Assembly (NCBI GenBank): GCA_027493525.1
Contig: JAOSKN010000001.1
Location: forward strand, 1,922,001 to 1,986,000
Origin: Planctomycetota bacterium
Lineage (GTDB): Bacteria > Planctomycetota > SZUA-567 > H5-PLA8
Reading direction: 5' to 3'
Length of the DNA stretch: 64,000 nt
Shown here: piece by piece, positions 1-8,751 of the stretch
How the letters are laid out: every line of letters starts with the position of its first letter
Position numbering within the stretch: the first letter of the stretch is position 1
Made by a program: the position numbers and the translations under genes
The notes under the pieces: model-generated
What the model was told of the DNA's origin: nothing
Database searches by the model: none
The model's input: the letters and a program-made list of their open reading frames with translations, nothing else

Positions 1-1120
1 TCGCCGGCCGGGTGTCGAACGGCGCGTCGGGGCGGCAGAAGAGGTCGTCGAAGCTCCAGAAGCTGTAGTCGTTGGTGGGCGTGCTCGCGCGTTCGGGGCC
101 GTGGAATTCCGTCGAGGCCGGGACGGCGTCCCAGAGCCGCAGCAGCTCGCGGTCGCCGGGGAAGAGCCCGAGCAGCGCGGCGGGGATCAGCCGGCTGTTG
201 CCCGGGTTGGAATCGCGCATCCGAAACTGGCGCAAGCGCCCGTCGGCATCCTTCCATTTGTGGGTCGCGCAGAAGGCCCCCACGTCCCGGAAGCGCTCGG
301 TCCAGCCAAAGTCCGTGCCGAAGACATTCCGCGCGGCCAGCGTCAGCAGCGCGCCGTTGCGCATGGCGTAGGAGGTATACATCAGGCCTTCGTCCCAGTC
401 GCCGTCGCGGCCGATCTCGTTGACGAAGCGCGGGAAGAGCCAGGCCGCGAGCTTCCAGGCCTCGCGCGCCTCGGGCAGTTCGCCCAGCGTCGCCAGCGCG
501 AGCACGCCCACGCCGCCGTTGATCACCGGGTTCCAGTTGAAGTATTCGCGCACGCCCCATTCGCCGCGCTTCTGCGCCGCCAGCCAGTAGGACTCGAAGA
601 CGTTATTGACGGCCAGCTCGCGGATGAACGCGCGCTCGGGCTCGTCCAGGGCCTCGTGCAGCCAGTCGTAGGCGCAGCCCAGCGCCTGCGCGCGTTCGCC
701 GAGGCCCAGGTCGCCGAAGTGGATCGCGTTGGCCGGGTCCTTCAGCCGGTCCTCGTAGCTCTTGCTCAGCCACGGCGTCTCCGCCACGGCGCGGATCTCC
801 CGCATGCAGCGTTCGAGGTACTTCCGCTCGCGCGTGAGCAGGAACATGAAGGCCGTGCGCATCGTCACCGCGTGGAAGCCGCGCGGCCCGCGGTCGGGCT
901 GTCCGCCGCCCTCGCGCGGGCGCGGTTCGGCGACGGTCGGGAAGGTCAGGTCCTGCTCGGCTTGCCGCTTGAGCACCGCGCAGGACGCCTCGAACGCCGG
1001 CTTGGCCATCCGCTCGCGCAGCGCGGGGACCTGCTCGCGGGAGAAGAACAGGTACGGGTGCTTCAGGCGTTCCAGAAAGGAAGCCGGATACCCCTGCGTT
1101 GCGGCGGCGGTCAGATCCAT
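1..1120 (-). CDS. Heparinase/alginate-lyase-like protein, N-terminal part (runs off the left edge)
   Basis: An open frame begins at the ATG at 1120 and stays open to the left edge, giving the first ~373 residues. The protein has no signal peptide. It opens with HPYLFFSREQVPALRERM, which resembles the start of heparinase II/III-like and DUF4962-type polysaccharide lyases, where an Arg-rich helix leads into an alpha/alpha toroid. Helical Trp/Tyr-rich segments follow (YDWLHEALDEPERAF, NWNPVINGGVGVLAL), typical of such toroids. The expected role is breakdown of acidic polysaccharide, but the C-terminal beta-sandwich is outside the window, so substrate and catalytic residues cannot be judged. Family assignment is by resemblance only; another toroid glycosidase is possible. 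Confidence 0.6.
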   Translation of the reverse strand, partial: MDLTAAATQGYPASFLERLKHPYLFFSREQVPALRERMAKPAFEASCAVLKRQAEQDLTFPTVAEPRPREGGGQPDRGPRGFHAVTMRTAFMFLLTRERKYLERCMREIRAVAETPWLSKSYEDRLKDPANAIHFGDLGLGERAQALGCAYDWLHEALDEPERAFIRELAVNNVFESYWLAAQKRGEWGVREYFNWNPVINGGVGVLALATLGELPEAREAWKLAAWLFPRFVNEIGRDGDWDEGLMYTSYAMRNGALLTLAARNVFGTDFGWTERFRDVGAFCATHKWKDADGRLRQFRMRDSNPGNSRLIPAALLGLFPGDRELLRLWDAVPASTEFHGPERASTPTNDYSFWSFDDLFCRPDAPFDTRPA

Positions 1121-1285
1121 CGGCGCTCTCCCGGGTGAAGGGTGTGGGTTCAACCTGCCCGATGCGCGAGGCCCTTGTCAATGCGCGGCGCCATTTTCAG
1201 TCCTGAAAGGACCGGAAAGCAATGCGTACGTGAAGGCTTGCGAGCGCAGGAGAAAACGAAGAAATCGAGGCTGCGGCTGCGGCGG

Positions 1286-1687
1286 TCAGAAAAGGGTATC
1301 GAAGCCCGCGGCTTTGAAGTGGCGGTCGTTGGTGAACGCCTGGCGAATGCCCAACCGGCGCATCACGGCGAAGGAGGTCAGATCGACTACGCCTGGTGCG
1401 CCAAGATCTCCGGCACGAAATGAATTCCAGGCAGATTGCCAGTCTTCGCTCGACGGGAAGACCAGCCGCTTTCCAGCCTCCAGGGTGAGTCGCAGGCGAT
1501 CAACCTGTTCGCGATAAGGCCGCCGAGCCGCGGCATTCGAACATTCCAACAGCACGTAGGAAGAGGTGAGTATCCTTTGCCGGTCTGTTCTGATTCTTTG
1601 AAACGCGTCTGCCGCGCTTTGGTGCCATTGATCGGATTCGTCCCACAGGGCAAGGAGCCCTACGGTGTCTACAAAGACGATGCTCAT
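1286..1687 (-). CDS. PIN-domain ribonuclease toxin (VapC-like)
   Basis: This 133-aa protein has PIN-domain features: an N-terminal VFVDTVGLLAL strand with the first acidic residue, a central Glu in the YVLLECSNAA helix, and a C-terminal VVDLTSFAVMRRLGIRQAFTNDRHF segment with paired acidic residues and the common TNDRHF ending. PIN toxins cut RNA with bound Mg2+. The start overlaps the stop of the upstream small gene (ATGA, 1684-1687), the usual translational coupling of a toxin to its antitoxin. It is therefore read as the toxin of a two-gene module. Target RNA is unknown. Confidence 0.85.
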   Translation of the reverse strand: MSIVFVDTVGLLALWDESDQWHQSAADAFQRIRTDRQRILTSSYVLLECSNAAARRPYREQVDRLRLTLEAGKRLVFPSSEDWQSAWNSFRAGDLGAPGVVDLTSFAVMRRLGIRQAFTNDRHFKAAGFDTLF

Positions 1688-1905
1688 GGCTGATGCTCGT
1701 TGTGGCGCTCGGCGACGTCTTTCTCGCCGCTACGGGCTCGAAACGAGAGAATCTCGTAAATGGCGTCAAGGTTGGCTTCGTCATCGGCTGAATTTTTGCC
1801 AACGCGCCGTGGTTCGAAAGCCACCTCGCACTTGTCGGGGAGATCCACTTTCTCGGTGGGCTTGAATACACCGTTTTCGTAGATCGCGTGAATGAGCTTG
1901 CCCAT
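1684..1905 (-). CDS. Antitoxin-like protein of the DUF104/AF2212 type
   Basis: This 73-aa protein starts at the ATG at 1905 (MGKLIHAIYENGVFKPTEKV). The pattern aIYENGvfkPlekvdLp is characteristic of the DUF104 (AF2212/PG0164-like) family, found directly upstream of PIN toxins. The frame extends upstream, but those residues are not family-like, so the internal start is preferred. Its stop overlaps the PIN toxin start. It presumably binds and neutralises the toxin and may autoregulate the pair; neither is visible in the sequence. Confidence 0.8.
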   Translation of the reverse strand: MGKLIHAIYENGVFKPTEKVDLPDKCEVAFEPRRVGKNSADDEANLDAIYEILSFRARSGEKDVAERHNEHQP

Positions 1906-1986
1906 GGCCGCGCACCTCGCCTGTCCAGCCTGTTTCAGTATACGCAACTCATCCGGGATGCACAACGGTTCGGTTCGGCGCGTATG

Positions 1987-2020
1987 AAAACAAAAAAGGG
2001 CCGGCATGCGCCGGCCCTTT
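1987..2020 (-). terminator. Intrinsic terminator downstream of the PhyH-like gene
   Basis: A perfect 11-bp stem (AAAGGGCCGGC / GCCGGCCCTTT, 1995-2020) with a 4-nt loop is followed on the minus strand by a run of six T, then GTTTTC. It sits about 30 nt past the stop of the phytanoyl-CoA-dioxygenase-like gene. Confidence 0.85.
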
Positions 2021-2050
2021 CCTGCGGCCTGGGTTGTCCCGCGGCCAACG

Positions 2051-2902
2051 CTAATCCGCGGCCGCCGCGCCGACGGGTTCGAGGACGTTCGGGGTGCGCT
2101 TCAACTCCTGGTGCGGCCAGACGATCTTGCGCCGCTCGGGCGTCAGGCGCGCCAGCAGTTCCGGCGAGGGGCGGTAGCCGTCGCGGAAGAAGCCCCAACT
2201 CGGGCCGAAGCGGTACACGACGATGCGCCGCTCGCCTTCGTTCACGCGCAGCGCCGACCCGTGCGCGATGGCGTCCACGAAGAGCAGCACGTCGCCGGCG
2301 TTCATGTGAACCTCGATCGCGCCTTCGACGCCGTCCACCGAGTTCCCGCCCGGGCGCATCCCGTTCTTGCCCACGTCGGGATGCCGGAAGTTCGACTTGT
2401 GGCTGCCGGGCACGACCATCGTCGGACCGTCGCCGGGGCCGATGTCGGTCAGCGCCAGGAGCATGTTCACCTGCCCGCAACTGAAGACGCCGTTCGCGCA
2501 GTGGTACTGGCAGCGCTTCACGAAGGGGAAAGCGCCCGAATGCAGCCCGATCGCGTCGCCGGGGCCGCGCAGGCTCGCGAAGTTCTCGTCGATGAAGAGC
2601 GGGCCGTGCTTGTAGTCGAAGGTGTTCTCGCCGCCGACGAAGCACTTGATGTGGCCGATGTAGCTGGGGTGATCGACGAGCGCCTCGAAGGGCGCGCCGC
2701 CCTCGTAGATCTGCTGGAGGTTCAACCCGTTCTTCTCGTTGTAGCTGTGCCCGTGGACGTAGCCGTACCACTCGCCCGGCTTGAGCCGCGGGATGTCGTC
2801 GAGGCCCTGGTTCAGCGCGCGCACCTCGTCGCGCGACAACGCGCCCCTGAGGACCAGATACCCGCGCAGGTCGAAGAAGTATTTGTCGCGATCGGAAACC
2901 AC
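2051..2902 (-). CDS. Phytanoyl-CoA dioxygenase (PhyH)-like Fe(II)/2-oxoglutarate oxygenase
   Basis: This ~283-aa protein belongs to the PhyH-like non-heme iron oxygenases. The N-terminus (SDRDKYFFDLRGYLVLRGALS) is the classic PhyH opening. The distal part carries DVLLFVDAIAHGSALRVN with the second iron-ligand His and GERRIVVYRFG with the 2-oxoglutarate-binding Arg. I chose the GTG at 2902 because GGGAGGG lies seven bases upstream and the protein then begins as the family does; an in-frame ATG at 2956 would add 18 unconserved residues. It is divergent from an AraC regulator starting at 3054, probably its controller. The substrate is unknown; many bacterial homologues hydroxylate small metabolites rather than phytanoyl-CoA. 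Confidence 0.85.
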   Translation of the reverse strand: MVSDRDKYFFDLRGYLVLRGALSRDEVRALNQGLDDIPRLKPGEWYGYVHGHSYNEKNGLNLQQIYEGGAPFEALVDHPSYIGHIKCFVGGENTFDYKHGPLFIDENFASLRGPGDAIGLHSGAFPFVKRCQYHCANGVFSCGQVNMLLALTDIGPGDGPTMVVPGSHKSNFRHPDVGKNGMRPGGNSVDGVEGAIEVHMNAGDVLLFVDAIAHGSALRVNEGERRIVVYRFGPSWGFFRDGYRPSPELLARLTPERRKIVWPHQELKRTPNVLEPVGAAAAD

Positions 2903-3053
2903 GGCGTGCCCTCCCGGTAGGCCGCGCTGGGCGGCTGGCCCAGCCTGATGGTGCATTTTCGCCTTCTTTTTCTGGAGATTCTTCCACCCCGCATGGTAAT
3001 TTCTCCGGAATAGTAAGGCTTTCGGGGTTGGCTGGACGGATTTCGGGACTTCC

Positions 3054-3908
3054 ATGGCACGCGATACCACCGCCCACGTCGCGCCGCTGGGCTTCAAGGT
3101 CTGGCGGATGGAGCGGCATAACAAGACCGCCACGATGCCCGCGCCGCACGCGCACGCGGACATCGAGGTGAACTACCTCTCGTCGGGCTGGATCCGCTAC
3201 TTCCACGGGCAGCGCTTCTACGAGGTCCACGCCGGGCAGTTCGCGCTCTTCTGGGCCGGCATCCCGCACCAGCTCCAGGCGCACAGCCCGGTGCTGAAGG
3301 GCGTCTGGATCACCTTCCCGGTCACGTGGCTGCTGCGCTGGCAACTGCCCGGCCGGCTGCAGGACGCGCTGATGAGCGGCGAACTGGTCTACGAGCCGCG
3401 CGCGGAAGGCTACGAAGCGAGGTCGGACGAGCTGCATCTGGAGAACTGGCTCGCGGAGTACCTGGCGGGCGGCGACGAGCGGCTGGAGATCGTGCGCCTG
3501 GAACTGGAAGCGCGCATCCGGCGGCTGGCGGCGCCCTTCGCGACCGCCGCGCGCCGCAGCCCGCTCCAGCCCGACGGCAGCCTCCAGCAGTTCGTGCGCA
3601 TGACGACGTTCCTCTCCGAGAACCACCAGCGCCCGATCGCCGTGGAAGACGTCGCCGAGGCGCTGAGTCTGCATCCGAAGTACTGCCTCGCGCTCTTCAA
3701 GAAGTGCTGCGGGATGACGCTCTGGAACTACCTGCTGCGGCTGCGCATCGCCCACGCCCAGCGCCTGCTGCTGACGGTGGACGCGAACATCCTGCAGGTC
3801 GCGTTGGACTCGGGCTTCGGGACGTCCAGCGCTTTCTATCAGGCTTTCAAGAAGCACACGGGCATGACGCCGGCGAAGTTCCGGAAGGAGCACTTGAAGG
3901 AGAAGTGA
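3054..3908 (+). CDS. AraC-family transcriptional regulator
   Basis: This 284-aa protein has an N-terminal cupin (residues ~15-100, with PAPHAHADIEVNYLSSGW and HAGQFALFWAGIPHQ) and a C-terminal pair of helix-turn-helix motifs: AVEDVAEALSLHPKYCLALF, then ILQVALDSGFGTSSAFYQAF with the usual TGMTPAKFR ending. The cupin probably binds a sugar or related ligand. It is divergent from the PhyH-like gene, and the ~150-bp gap between them is the likely operator region. The same PhyH/AraC association occurs again at 8752-10614. Confidence 0.93.
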   Translation: MARDTTAHVAPLGFKVWRMERHNKTATMPAPHAHADIEVNYLSSGWIRYFHGQRFYEVHAGQFALFWAGIPHQLQAHSPVLKGVWITFPVTWLLRWQLPGRLQDALMSGELVYEPRAEGYEARSDELHLENWLAEYLAGGDERLEIVRLELEARIRRLAAPFATAARRSPLQPDGSLQQFVRMTTFLSENHQRPIAVEDVAEALSLHPKYCLALFKKCCGMTLWNYLLRLRIAHAQRLLLTVDANILQVALDSGFGTSSAFYQAFKKHTGMTPAKFRKEHLKEK

Positions 3909-3911
3909 TCT

Positions 3912-3950
3912 CGGATTGCGGATTGCGGATTGCGGATTGCGGATTGCGGA
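3912..3950. repeat. Tandem 7-bp repeat (CGGATTG x5 plus partial)
   Basis: Five perfect head-to-tail copies of CGGATTG (3912-3946) and a partial sixth lie a few bases past the AraC stop. A two-copy version of the same phrase occurs at 23280-23293. It is non-coding and of unknown function. Confidence 0.9.
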
Positions 3951-4016
3951 ATGAACTTGGCTGCTGCGCCTAGGTCACGGACTTTATCACAGCAGGCTCA
4001 CCCCATTCCCAGCCGT

Positions 4017-4040
4017 TCTCCGTGTCTCCGTGTCTCCGTG
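4017..4040. repeat. Tandem 8-bp repeat (TCTCCGTG x3)
   Basis: Three perfect copies of TCTCCGTG lie just past the 3' end of the carboxyltransferase gene. Together with the 7-bp repeat at 3912 this makes the ~145-bp convergent intergenic gap almost entirely repetitive. Confidence 0.85.
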
Positions 4041-4053
4041 GTTCAATAGAACG

Positions 4054-5724
4054 TCAGACCTGCAGCACGCCCGTCTTGAACTCCTCCACGTGGGGATTCT
4101 GCGCCGCCATCTCCAACCCCATGGCGAGGCACGCGCGGGTCTGCGCGGGGTCGATGATGCCGTCGATCCAGAGGCGCGCGGCGGCGTAGCGCGGGTCGGT
4201 CTGCTCGCCGTAGCTGGCGACGATCTCCTTGAAGAGTTCGTCGAGCTGCGGCTGGGAGAGCGACTGGCCCTGCTTGCGAAGCTGGCTCACCTTCAGGTCC
4301 AGCAGCGTGCGCGCGGCCTGCTCGCCGCCCATCACCGCGTAGCGGCAGGTGGGCCAGGCCAGGATCAGGCGCGGGTCGTAGGCCTTGCCGCAGAGCGCGT
4401 AGTTGCCGGCGCCGTAGCTGCCGCCGAGGATCACGGTGAACTTCGGGACCACCGAGTTGGCCACGGCGTTGACGAGCTTCGCGCCGCTGCGGATGATCCC
4501 GTCGATCTCGGCCTGCCGCCCGACCATGAAGCCGTTGACGTCCTGGAAGAAGACCAGCGGGACGCGGTTCTGGTTGCAGTCCATCACGAAGCGCGCGGCC
4601 TTGTCGGCGCTCTCGGGGTAGATCACGCCGCCCAGCTCGAACGCCCGGCCGGGTTCTCGGACGTGCCGCTTCTGGCTCGCGACGATCCCGACGCTCCAGC
4701 CGTCGATGCGCGCGGCGCCGCAGACGAGCGTCCGGCCGTACTCGGCCTTGTACTCGTCGAAGCTCGCGCCGTCGACGATGCATTCCAGGATCGCGCGCAC
4801 GTCGTACTCGGTCTGCGCGGTGAGCGGCATGCGGCGGACGAGTTCGCTGCTGGCTTCGGCGGTGGGGCGCGCGCCTTCGCGGCGGAAAGCCGGCGCCGGG
4901 GCCGGCGGCCAGTGCTCAGCCAGCGCGCGTATGCGTTTGATCGCGGCCTCGTCGTCGGCCTCGCGGAAGTCGATGGTCCCGGAGAGCGCCGCGTGCAGCT
5001 TCGCGCCGCCGAGTTCCTCGCTCGAGAGATCCTGCCCGATCGCGGCCTTGACCAGCGACGGCCCGGCGATGTAGAGCCCGCCGCCCTCGGTCATCACGAT
5101 CTTGTCGCACATCACCGGCAGGTACGCGCCGCCGGCCACGCAGGGGCCCAGGATCGCGGCGAGCTGCGGGACGCCCATGGCGCTCAGCCGCGCGTTGTGC
5201 CGGAAGATCCGCCCGAAGTCGTCTTCATCGGGGAAGACCTCGTCCTGCAGGGGCAGGAAGACGCCGGCTGAATCGACGAGGTAGATGAGCGGCAGGCGGT
5301 TGTCCATGGCGATGCGCTGCGCGCGGAGCACCTTCTTCGCGGTCAGCGGGAAGAACGCGCCGGCCTTCACCGTCGCGTCGTTGGCGATGACCATGCACAG
5401 CCGCCCGCCCACGCGGGCGATGCCGGTGATCACGCCCGCCGAGGGCGCGCCGCCCCATTCCTCGTACATCTTCCAGGCCGCGAAGAGCCCCAGCTCGAAG
5501 AAGCCCGTCTCCGGGTCGCAGAGCTTCACGATCCGCTCGCGCGCCGTCAGCCGCCCCTTCTTGTGCTGCCGTTCGATGGCGTCGGGGCCGCCGCCCTGGC
5601 GCACCACCCATTCGTCGCTGCGGATCGCCCCGAGCAGGTCCTTCCAGCCGCCGGCGTCGGGCGAGACGGGAGGCTCGGCCGGGGGCAGGATCTGGCGCGT
5701 GCTCGTGCGGCGGGACTCGGCCAT
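4054..5724 (-). CDS. Acyl-CoA carboxylase carboxyltransferase (beta) subunit, MccB/PccB-like
   Basis: This 556-aa protein starts at the ATG at 5724 with AAGGAG upstream. It has both crotonase-fold halves of a biotin-dependent carboxyltransferase: RQHKKGRLTARERIVKLCDP and LIYLVDSAGVFLPLQ in the N half, and QDVNGFMVGRQAE, KFTVILGGSYGAGNYALCGK and WPTCRYAVMGGEQAA in the C half. The length and VFLPLQDEVFPDEDDFGRIF segment resemble 3-methylcrotonyl-CoA carboxylase beta chains. It transfers carboxyl from biotin to an acyl-CoA. No biotin carboxylase or biotin carrier gene is adjacent, so the alpha subunit must be elsewhere. Substrate (methylcrotonyl-, geranyl- or propionyl-CoA) cannot be fixed from sequence alone. 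Confidence 0.92.
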   Translation of the reverse strand: MAESRRTSTRQILPPAEPPVSPDAGGWKDLLGAIRSDEWVVRQGGGPDAIERQHKKGRLTARERIVKLCDPETGFFELGLFAAWKMYEEWGGAPSAGVITGIARVGGRLCMVIANDATVKAGAFFPLTAKKVLRAQRIAMDNRLPLIYLVDSAGVFLPLQDEVFPDEDDFGRIFRHNARLSAMGVPQLAAILGPCVAGGAYLPVMCDKIVMTEGGGLYIAGPSLVKAAIGQDLSSEELGGAKLHAALSGTIDFREADDEAAIKRIRALAEHWPPAPAPAFRREGARPTAEASSELVRRMPLTAQTEYDVRAILECIVDGASFDEYKAEYGRTLVCGAARIDGWSVGIVASQKRHVREPGRAFELGGVIYPESADKAARFVMDCNQNRVPLVFFQDVNGFMVGRQAEIDGIIRSGAKLVNAVANSVVPKFTVILGGSYGAGNYALCGKAYDPRLILAWPTCRYAVMGGEQAARTLLDLKVSQLRKQGQSLSQPQLDELFKEIVASYGEQTDPRYAAARLWIDGIIDPAQTRACLAMGLEMAAQNPHVEEFKTGVLQV

Positions 5725-5881
5725 GGGCGCTCCTTGGAAGACTCGGAGCGCAAGATACCCGAAGCTCACAGGCCTGCCCAAGGCAAGTTGCCGCCGCTGC
5801 TCCCTGCGGTACGCCCCGTGCGCAACCCGCCGTAGCCCAGGCGTTTAGCGCCGAGTGCACTATATATCTAAACGGATATAC

Positions 5882-5910
5882 TTGTCTTTTATTGATTGGT
5901 ATTGGAGAAT
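5882..5910 (+). promoter_or_regulatory. Candidate sigma-70-type promoter upstream of the 927-aa secreted protein
   Basis: TTGTCT and GAGAAT are separated by 17 bp inside a markedly AT-rich stretch that stands out from its surroundings and lies ~60 nt before the next start. Each hexamer matches consensus at about four of six positions, so this is suggestive only. Confidence 0.35.
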
Positions 5911-5967
5911 AGGGGTAGAAGAATGCTCTTAAGGAGCCCTATCGATCCAGCGTAAGGAGGCACGGCC

Positions 5968-8751
5968 ATGCAACGCGCAACCTCAATCCCGGCATTGCTT
6001 TCGCTTGTGCTTTTCCTCGGCGCCTCGGGCGCCCAGGAAGGCTCCGACATCCAACCCGTGAATCTGTTGCCGGCGGACTCGGTCCTGGTCGTGCAGGCCG
6101 ACCTGGGGGAGTTGTTGGCCCGCTGCGCCGCCACGCCGCTGGGCCGCTTCTTGGGCGAGCCCGAAGCGCGCGCGTTCCTGAGTGAACCGCTCAAGTCCAT
6201 GGACGCGGCGCTCGAGGGCTGGCGCAAGCGCTACCCGGCGCTTCCGTCCGCGGCCACGCTGGCGAAGCTGGGCGGGGTGCGCGCGGCCTTCGCGCTGCAG
6301 TTGCGGCCGACGGGGGATCCCACGGTCCCGCCCGCGCCGGCGCCGCTGTTCGTCGCCTGGCTGGAACGGCCCGAGGCGCTGGAACGGGAGTTGCGCCTGC
6401 TCCCCGCGATGAAGCTGCCATCGGGCCTCGAGGCCTACGGCGAGGAAGGCCTGTGGCTGGCGCTCTCGGGGCACTGGCTCTTCGGGGCGGCGGCGCGGGA
6501 CGACCTCGAGGCGCTCCAGGCGGCGGCCGCGAAGCCCGAGCAAGGGCTGGGCCGCAGCGAACGCTGGAAGCAGGTCGCCGCCGCGCTGGGCGAGAAAGCC
6601 CCGCTGAAGGCATGGTGGGACCTGGGCGCCGTCCGCGAGCACCTGCTGAACCTGCCCGACGATCCGGACGTGCGCGCGGTGCTCCCGGACGGGCCGGCGA
6701 AGCTCCTCGCCGCGCTGGGGCTCGATGACGTGAAGAGCCTGGGCTTCAGCCTCGGTTTTCAAGGCGAGCGCTTCGACTTCCGCGTCGCCAGCGAGGCCCC
6801 CCGCAAGGCCGACGCGCCGCGGCGCGGGCTGCTGAAGCTCTTCGAAGGCGAAGGGCCGGTGCAGGCGCGGCTGCTCCGCCACGTGCCCGAGGAAGCGAGC
6901 TGGTTCTACCTCACCCGGATCGAGCCGCGGCGGCTGCTCCCGATGCTCCGCGACGGCCTGGAGGCGGCCTCCGGCAACAACCTGGCCGCCGGGCAGCTCG
7001 CGATGGTGCTGATGGGCTTCCGCGTGATCTCGGGCGTGGACCTGGAAGAGGACCTTCTCGCCACGCTGGGCGACGAATGGGCGATCACCGATACGCAGGG
7101 CGGCGGTGCGCTGATGGATCACCTGCCCGGGCTCGCGGTCGTGGGGACTTCGCGCGATCCGCTGCGCTTCGCCATGGCCGCGCAGAAGGTGCTGGACTTC
7201 GCCGCCCAGCGCGCGCCCCGGCGGCTCGACGTGAAGAGCAAGCTGGGCGTTTTCGACGGCGTGCCGATCCACTACCTGAGCATCGCCATGAGCGACCTCT
7301 CGCCGAGCGTGGCGGTGAAGGACGGCGTCGTGGTGCTGTCTCCGACCCTGGCCGGCGCGCGGCGGCAACTCCGGCACCTGGCGCTTAACCCGGCGCGGGA
7401 CATCCGCTCCAATCCGGACTTTCAGGCCGCGTACGCCGAGGCCCTGGGCGCGAAGCTGCCGGAAGGCGACGGCGCGGCGCTGCCGGCGATGCTGCGCTAC
7501 CTCGATCCGCGCCGCGTGCAGGTCTCGCGGCTTCTGGGCACCGCCCTCGCCGGCTCGCTGGCCTTCGGACCGGACCTTCCGGGCCTCTTCGAGACCCAGG
7601 AGGGCCTGCGCCGCACGCGCAACCTCGCGGCGCTGCACATGCTCGGCCTGGCGCTGGAAGTCTTTCGCGCGCCGGCTGCCGGGGAGCCGCGGCCCTTGCC
7701 GGCCCAGCCGCATGAACTCCTGGGCCACGCGCGGGGCGAGGGCCTCGGCGCGACGCTCGACCTCAGCGGCGTGACGTACGTGGGCGGGCTGCGCACGGAC
7801 GATCCACCGGAGACGCTCGCCGCGTTCTCGCGCCTCGACTCGCGCTGGGACGCGCCCTGCGCGGTGCTGCGCCTTTCGGGGCAGGTGGAGCAACTCGCCG
7901 CCGCCGAGACGCAGAAGCTGCTGGCCGCCCAGCGCGAGGCCTTCAAGCAGGCCGGGCGCGAAACGTCCGAGCGGGCCGGCGCGCCGGCCCCGCTGGGCCG
8001 GCCCAGCTCGTGGTGGACCCGCGCGTGGCAGGCGCGCGCCGAGGAGCGCAACCTGCTGGCGCTCGACGCCCTGCGCGTGCTGCGCAGCGTGGACTTCGCG
8101 CTCCTGCCCGACCTGCGCGCCTTCGAGCAGACCCTGCGGCCGGGCGTTTCGTGGACCGAGACGAGCGACTGGGGCGTGGTGAGCCATACCGTGGGCAGCT
8201 ACCCGCTTCCGGCGCTGGACGCGGCCGGCGGCGTGGTCCCGCTGGGCGTGGCCGCGCTGGCGCTGCCGGAGGTCGTGCGCGGCCGCGGCGGAAGCAACGA
8301 GGCGCTTGCGCGCGAGGACCTGCGGGCGGTCGCCGCGGGGCAGTGGTACTACCGCATGGCCGACTGGGACCGCGACAAGGTCCACGGCTACGCGGGGAGC
8401 CTCAAGGAACTCGCCGACCGCGGCATGCTCGAGGCCGCGCTGGGCCGCGCGGAGGCCGCCGCGGGCGCGCCGGGCGTCCCGCGCCGGGGCTACCTGTTCC
8501 GCATGCTCCCGCTGCAGGGCGCGCGCGCGCCGGGCGGCGCGAAGAGCTACGTCGTGGACGGGCGCTGGACGGGCGGCTACGCGGTCCTGGCCTGGCCGGC
8601 GCGCTACGGCCTGGACGGGCGGCGCTGCTTCCTGCTCGGCCCCGGCGGCGCGATCTTCGACGCCGACCACGGCGCCTTCACGCCGGCCCTCGTCGAGAAC
8701 ATGCAGGCCTTCGATCCGGACCCGGAACGCGGCTGGCGCAGGCTCGAGTAG
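5968..8751 (+). CDS. Large secreted protein of unknown function, DUF3352-like N-terminus
   Basis: This 927-aa protein starts at an ATG preceded by AAGGAGG. A signal peptide is evident (residues 1-22, ending SGAQ). The mature N-terminus (LLPADSVLVVQADLGELLAR, then LGRFLGEPEARAFL) resembles DUF3352-type proteins, in which a PADT-like strand leads into a ligand-less alpha/beta repeat. The rest is long alternating helix and strand with no catalytic motif I recognise. It is followed with no gap by a convergent gene (stop codons at 8751 and 8752 abut). The location is presumably periplasmic or surface. Function is unknown. Confidence 0.8.
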   Translation: MQRATSIPALLSLVLFLGASGAQEGSDIQPVNLLPADSVLVVQADLGELLARCAATPLGRFLGEPEARAFLSEPLKSMDAALEGWRKRYPALPSAATLAKLGGVRAAFALQLRPTGDPTVPPAPAPLFVAWLERPEALERELRLLPAMKLPSGLEAYGEEGLWLALSGHWLFGAAARDDLEALQAAAAKPEQGLGRSERWKQVAAALGEKAPLKAWWDLGAVREHLLNLPDDPDVRAVLPDGPAKLLAALGLDDVKSLGFSLGFQGERFDFRVASEAPRKADAPRRGLLKLFEGEGPVQARLLRHVPEEASWFYLTRIEPRRLLPMLRDGLEAASGNNLAAGQLAMVLMGFRVISGVDLEEDLLATLGDEWAITDTQGGGALMDHLPGLAVVGTSRDPLRFAMAAQKVLDFAAQRAPRRLDVKSKLGVFDGVPIHYLSIAMSDLSPSVAVKDGVVVLSPTLAGARRQLRHLALNPARDIRSNPDFQAAYAEALGAKLPEGDGAALPAMLRYLDPRRVQVSRLLGTALAGSLAFGPDLPGLFETQEGLRRTRNLAALHMLGLALEVFRAPAAGEPRPLPAQPHELLGHARGEGLGATLDLSGVTYVGGLRTDDPPETLAAFSRLDSRWDAPCAVLRLSGQVEQLAAAETQKLLAAQREAFKQAGRETSERAGAPAPLGRPSSWWTRAWQARAEERNLLALDALRVLRSVDFALLPDLRAFEQTLRPGVSWTETSDWGVVSHTVGSYPLPALDAAGGVVPLGVAALALPEVVRGRGGSNEALAREDLRAVAAGQWYYRMADWDRDKVHGYAGSLKELADRGMLEAALGRAEAAAGAPGVPRRGYLFRMLPLQGARAPGGAKSYVVDGRWTGGYAVLAWPARYGLDGRRCFLLGPGGAIFDADHGAFTPALVENMQAFDPDPERGWRRLE

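Noticed and set aside
1935..3893. A 652-codon open frame on the minus strand across the AraC gene
   Set aside because: It is Arg/Ala/Gly-rich without family resemblance and lies antisense to a clear AraC protein; such frames are expected in high-GC DNA.
3912..3950. Possible CRISPR array
   Set aside because: The units are 7 bp, directly adjacent and without spacers, and there are no cas genes.
5983..8670. An 895-codon open frame antisense to the 927-aa secreted protein
   Set aside because: The sense gene has a ribosome site and a signal peptide; the antisense product is low-complexity His/Arg/Gln-rich and has no start signal.
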